The position numbers were made by a program, and so were the translations under genes. Shown piece after piece: positions 63,450 through 64,000 of a stretch of DNA of 64,000 nt. Every line of letters starts with the position of its first letter. Position 1 is the first letter of the stretch. Source of the stretch: Thamnaconus septentrionalis. Lineage: Eukaryota > Chordata > Actinopteri > Tetraodontiformes > Monacanthidae. The stretch lies in NCBI GenBank assembly GCA_009823395.1, contig CM020506.1:609501-673500 (forward strand). The letters run 5' to 3'. The notes under the pieces are model-generated. The model did not search any database and was not told where the DNA came from. It was given only the letters and a program-made list of their open reading frames with translations.

Positions 63450-63840
63450 GCCACGTTAACGCGTTAGTCGAGATGAGATTAAACGCAAGGCATAGCGCGC
63501 TAATTTTTTAATCGCATTTTAATCGCAAAGCCTTTTTGTCCCTTTCATTCAGCTGTCGTCAGCTTCTGACGTCGCTGTGTTCGGACTCTTTATCCTGCTA
63601 ACGTTAGCTGTGGATGAAGGCACAGTGATGAAGCTAACTAAAGCAGTTGCTAAATGGGTGGCAAATGAACGCGCTAACATCGTACACCTCACCGTCACGG
63701 TTCACACATACAGGAGCTGCGCGAAACCGAGAAAGTTACAAAACTGGAACTCCGGTGAAAAAAATGAATACATGATCTTAAAGACAAGATTTGGTTCCCA
63801 GTTAAGACACTTTAGTAAGAATTGCTTTACATTAAAATGA
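63450..63840. repeat. Probable interspersed element with 'taatcgcattttaatcgc' motif
   Basis: Begins acgttaacgcgttagtcg and carries ttaatcgcattttaatcgca, phrases familiar from a common vertebrate or fish repeat. The following open frame (63577-63840, 87 codons) has no domain I recognise and may be an element remnant. Edges uncertain. Confidence 0.35.
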
Positions 63841-64000
63841 ACAGATAAACTGTGTTGAAGTGCCCTCATTTTAAACATGCACATCAAAACATTTGATTTT
63901 CCTATTTGATTTCATTCAATCACGCGTTTCTGAGGAGGTCAAGTATGAGAAGACTTTGTTCGTTCTTTCTTCCTCCCCAAAAAATCCTCAACGAAACATG

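Larger units (their letters stand above)
60110..64000 (+). other. slc12a5: slc12a5 intron 3, 5' part (runs off the window)
   Basis: No exon encoding the next KCC block (APRMGT, then YLPCLQNIFGV leading into TM1) was found on the + strand to the window end, so the rest is taken as intron 3. It contains (CTT)n, (GT)n, (GA)n, an 11-bp minisatellite, GGCT and GAGCC short repeats, and an AT-rich probable interspersed repeat at the edge. Confidence 0.75.

Overview
The window is nuclear DNA of a vertebrate, most likely a teleost fish. It has very sparse coding sequence with GT-AG introns, dense CA/GT, CT/GA and trinucleotide microsatellites, and several copies of a CATC-tailed interspersed repeat that I know from fish genomes. 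I see no bacterial, viral or organellar gene. I cannot name the species. The size of intron 1 argues against a very compact (pufferfish-like) genome.

The one gene I can support is the 5' end of slc12a5, the neuronal K-Cl cotransporter KCC2, on the + strand. Three coding exons join in frame: exon 1 (20216-20270, start codon, b-type N terminus MLNNLTD), exon 2 (59249-59349) and exon 3 (59972-60109). Together they encode 98 residues of the cytoplasmic N-terminal tail, up to KKPVK just before the first membrane segment. The transporter domain lies beyond position 64000. Intron 1 is 38,978 bp, intron 2 is 622 bp, and intron 3 is open at the right edge. I cannot tell whether this is the fish a or b paralogue.

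Layout. 1-19.0 kb: upstream intergenic DNA with no recognisable gene, holding a CATC-tailed repeat (4.1-4.6 kb), a degenerate relative (12.5 kb), an A-rich interspersed element with a short telomere-like tract (13.3-14.1 kb) and a short non-autonomous DNA transposon with perfect terminal inverted repeats (15.09-15.55 kb). 19.0-20.5 kb: a 4x16-bp tandem repeat, then a low-complexity, CpG-rich 5' flank and exon 1. 20.3-59.2 kb: intron 1. 59.2-64 kb: exons 2-3, intron 3, a 440-bp 11-mer minisatellite and a probable repeat at the edge.

The strongest regulatory signal is a REST/NRSF (RE1) cluster in intron 1, about 2.1 kb after exon 1: a 19/21 canonical RE1 at 22385-22405, an expanded-spacing RE1 with near-perfect half-sites at 22316-22344, and a lone half-site at 22448-22457. 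Mammalian KCC2 is known to carry RE1 sites including one in intron 1, so this looks like conserved neuron-restrictive control, with a tandem arrangement that deserves testing. A second notable feature is that exon 1 is nested between complementary low-complexity tracts (CTC/GAG, GA/CT, CAG/CTG) that could pair in the pre-mRNA. I found no wholly new gene system; the new-looking material is regulatory and structural.
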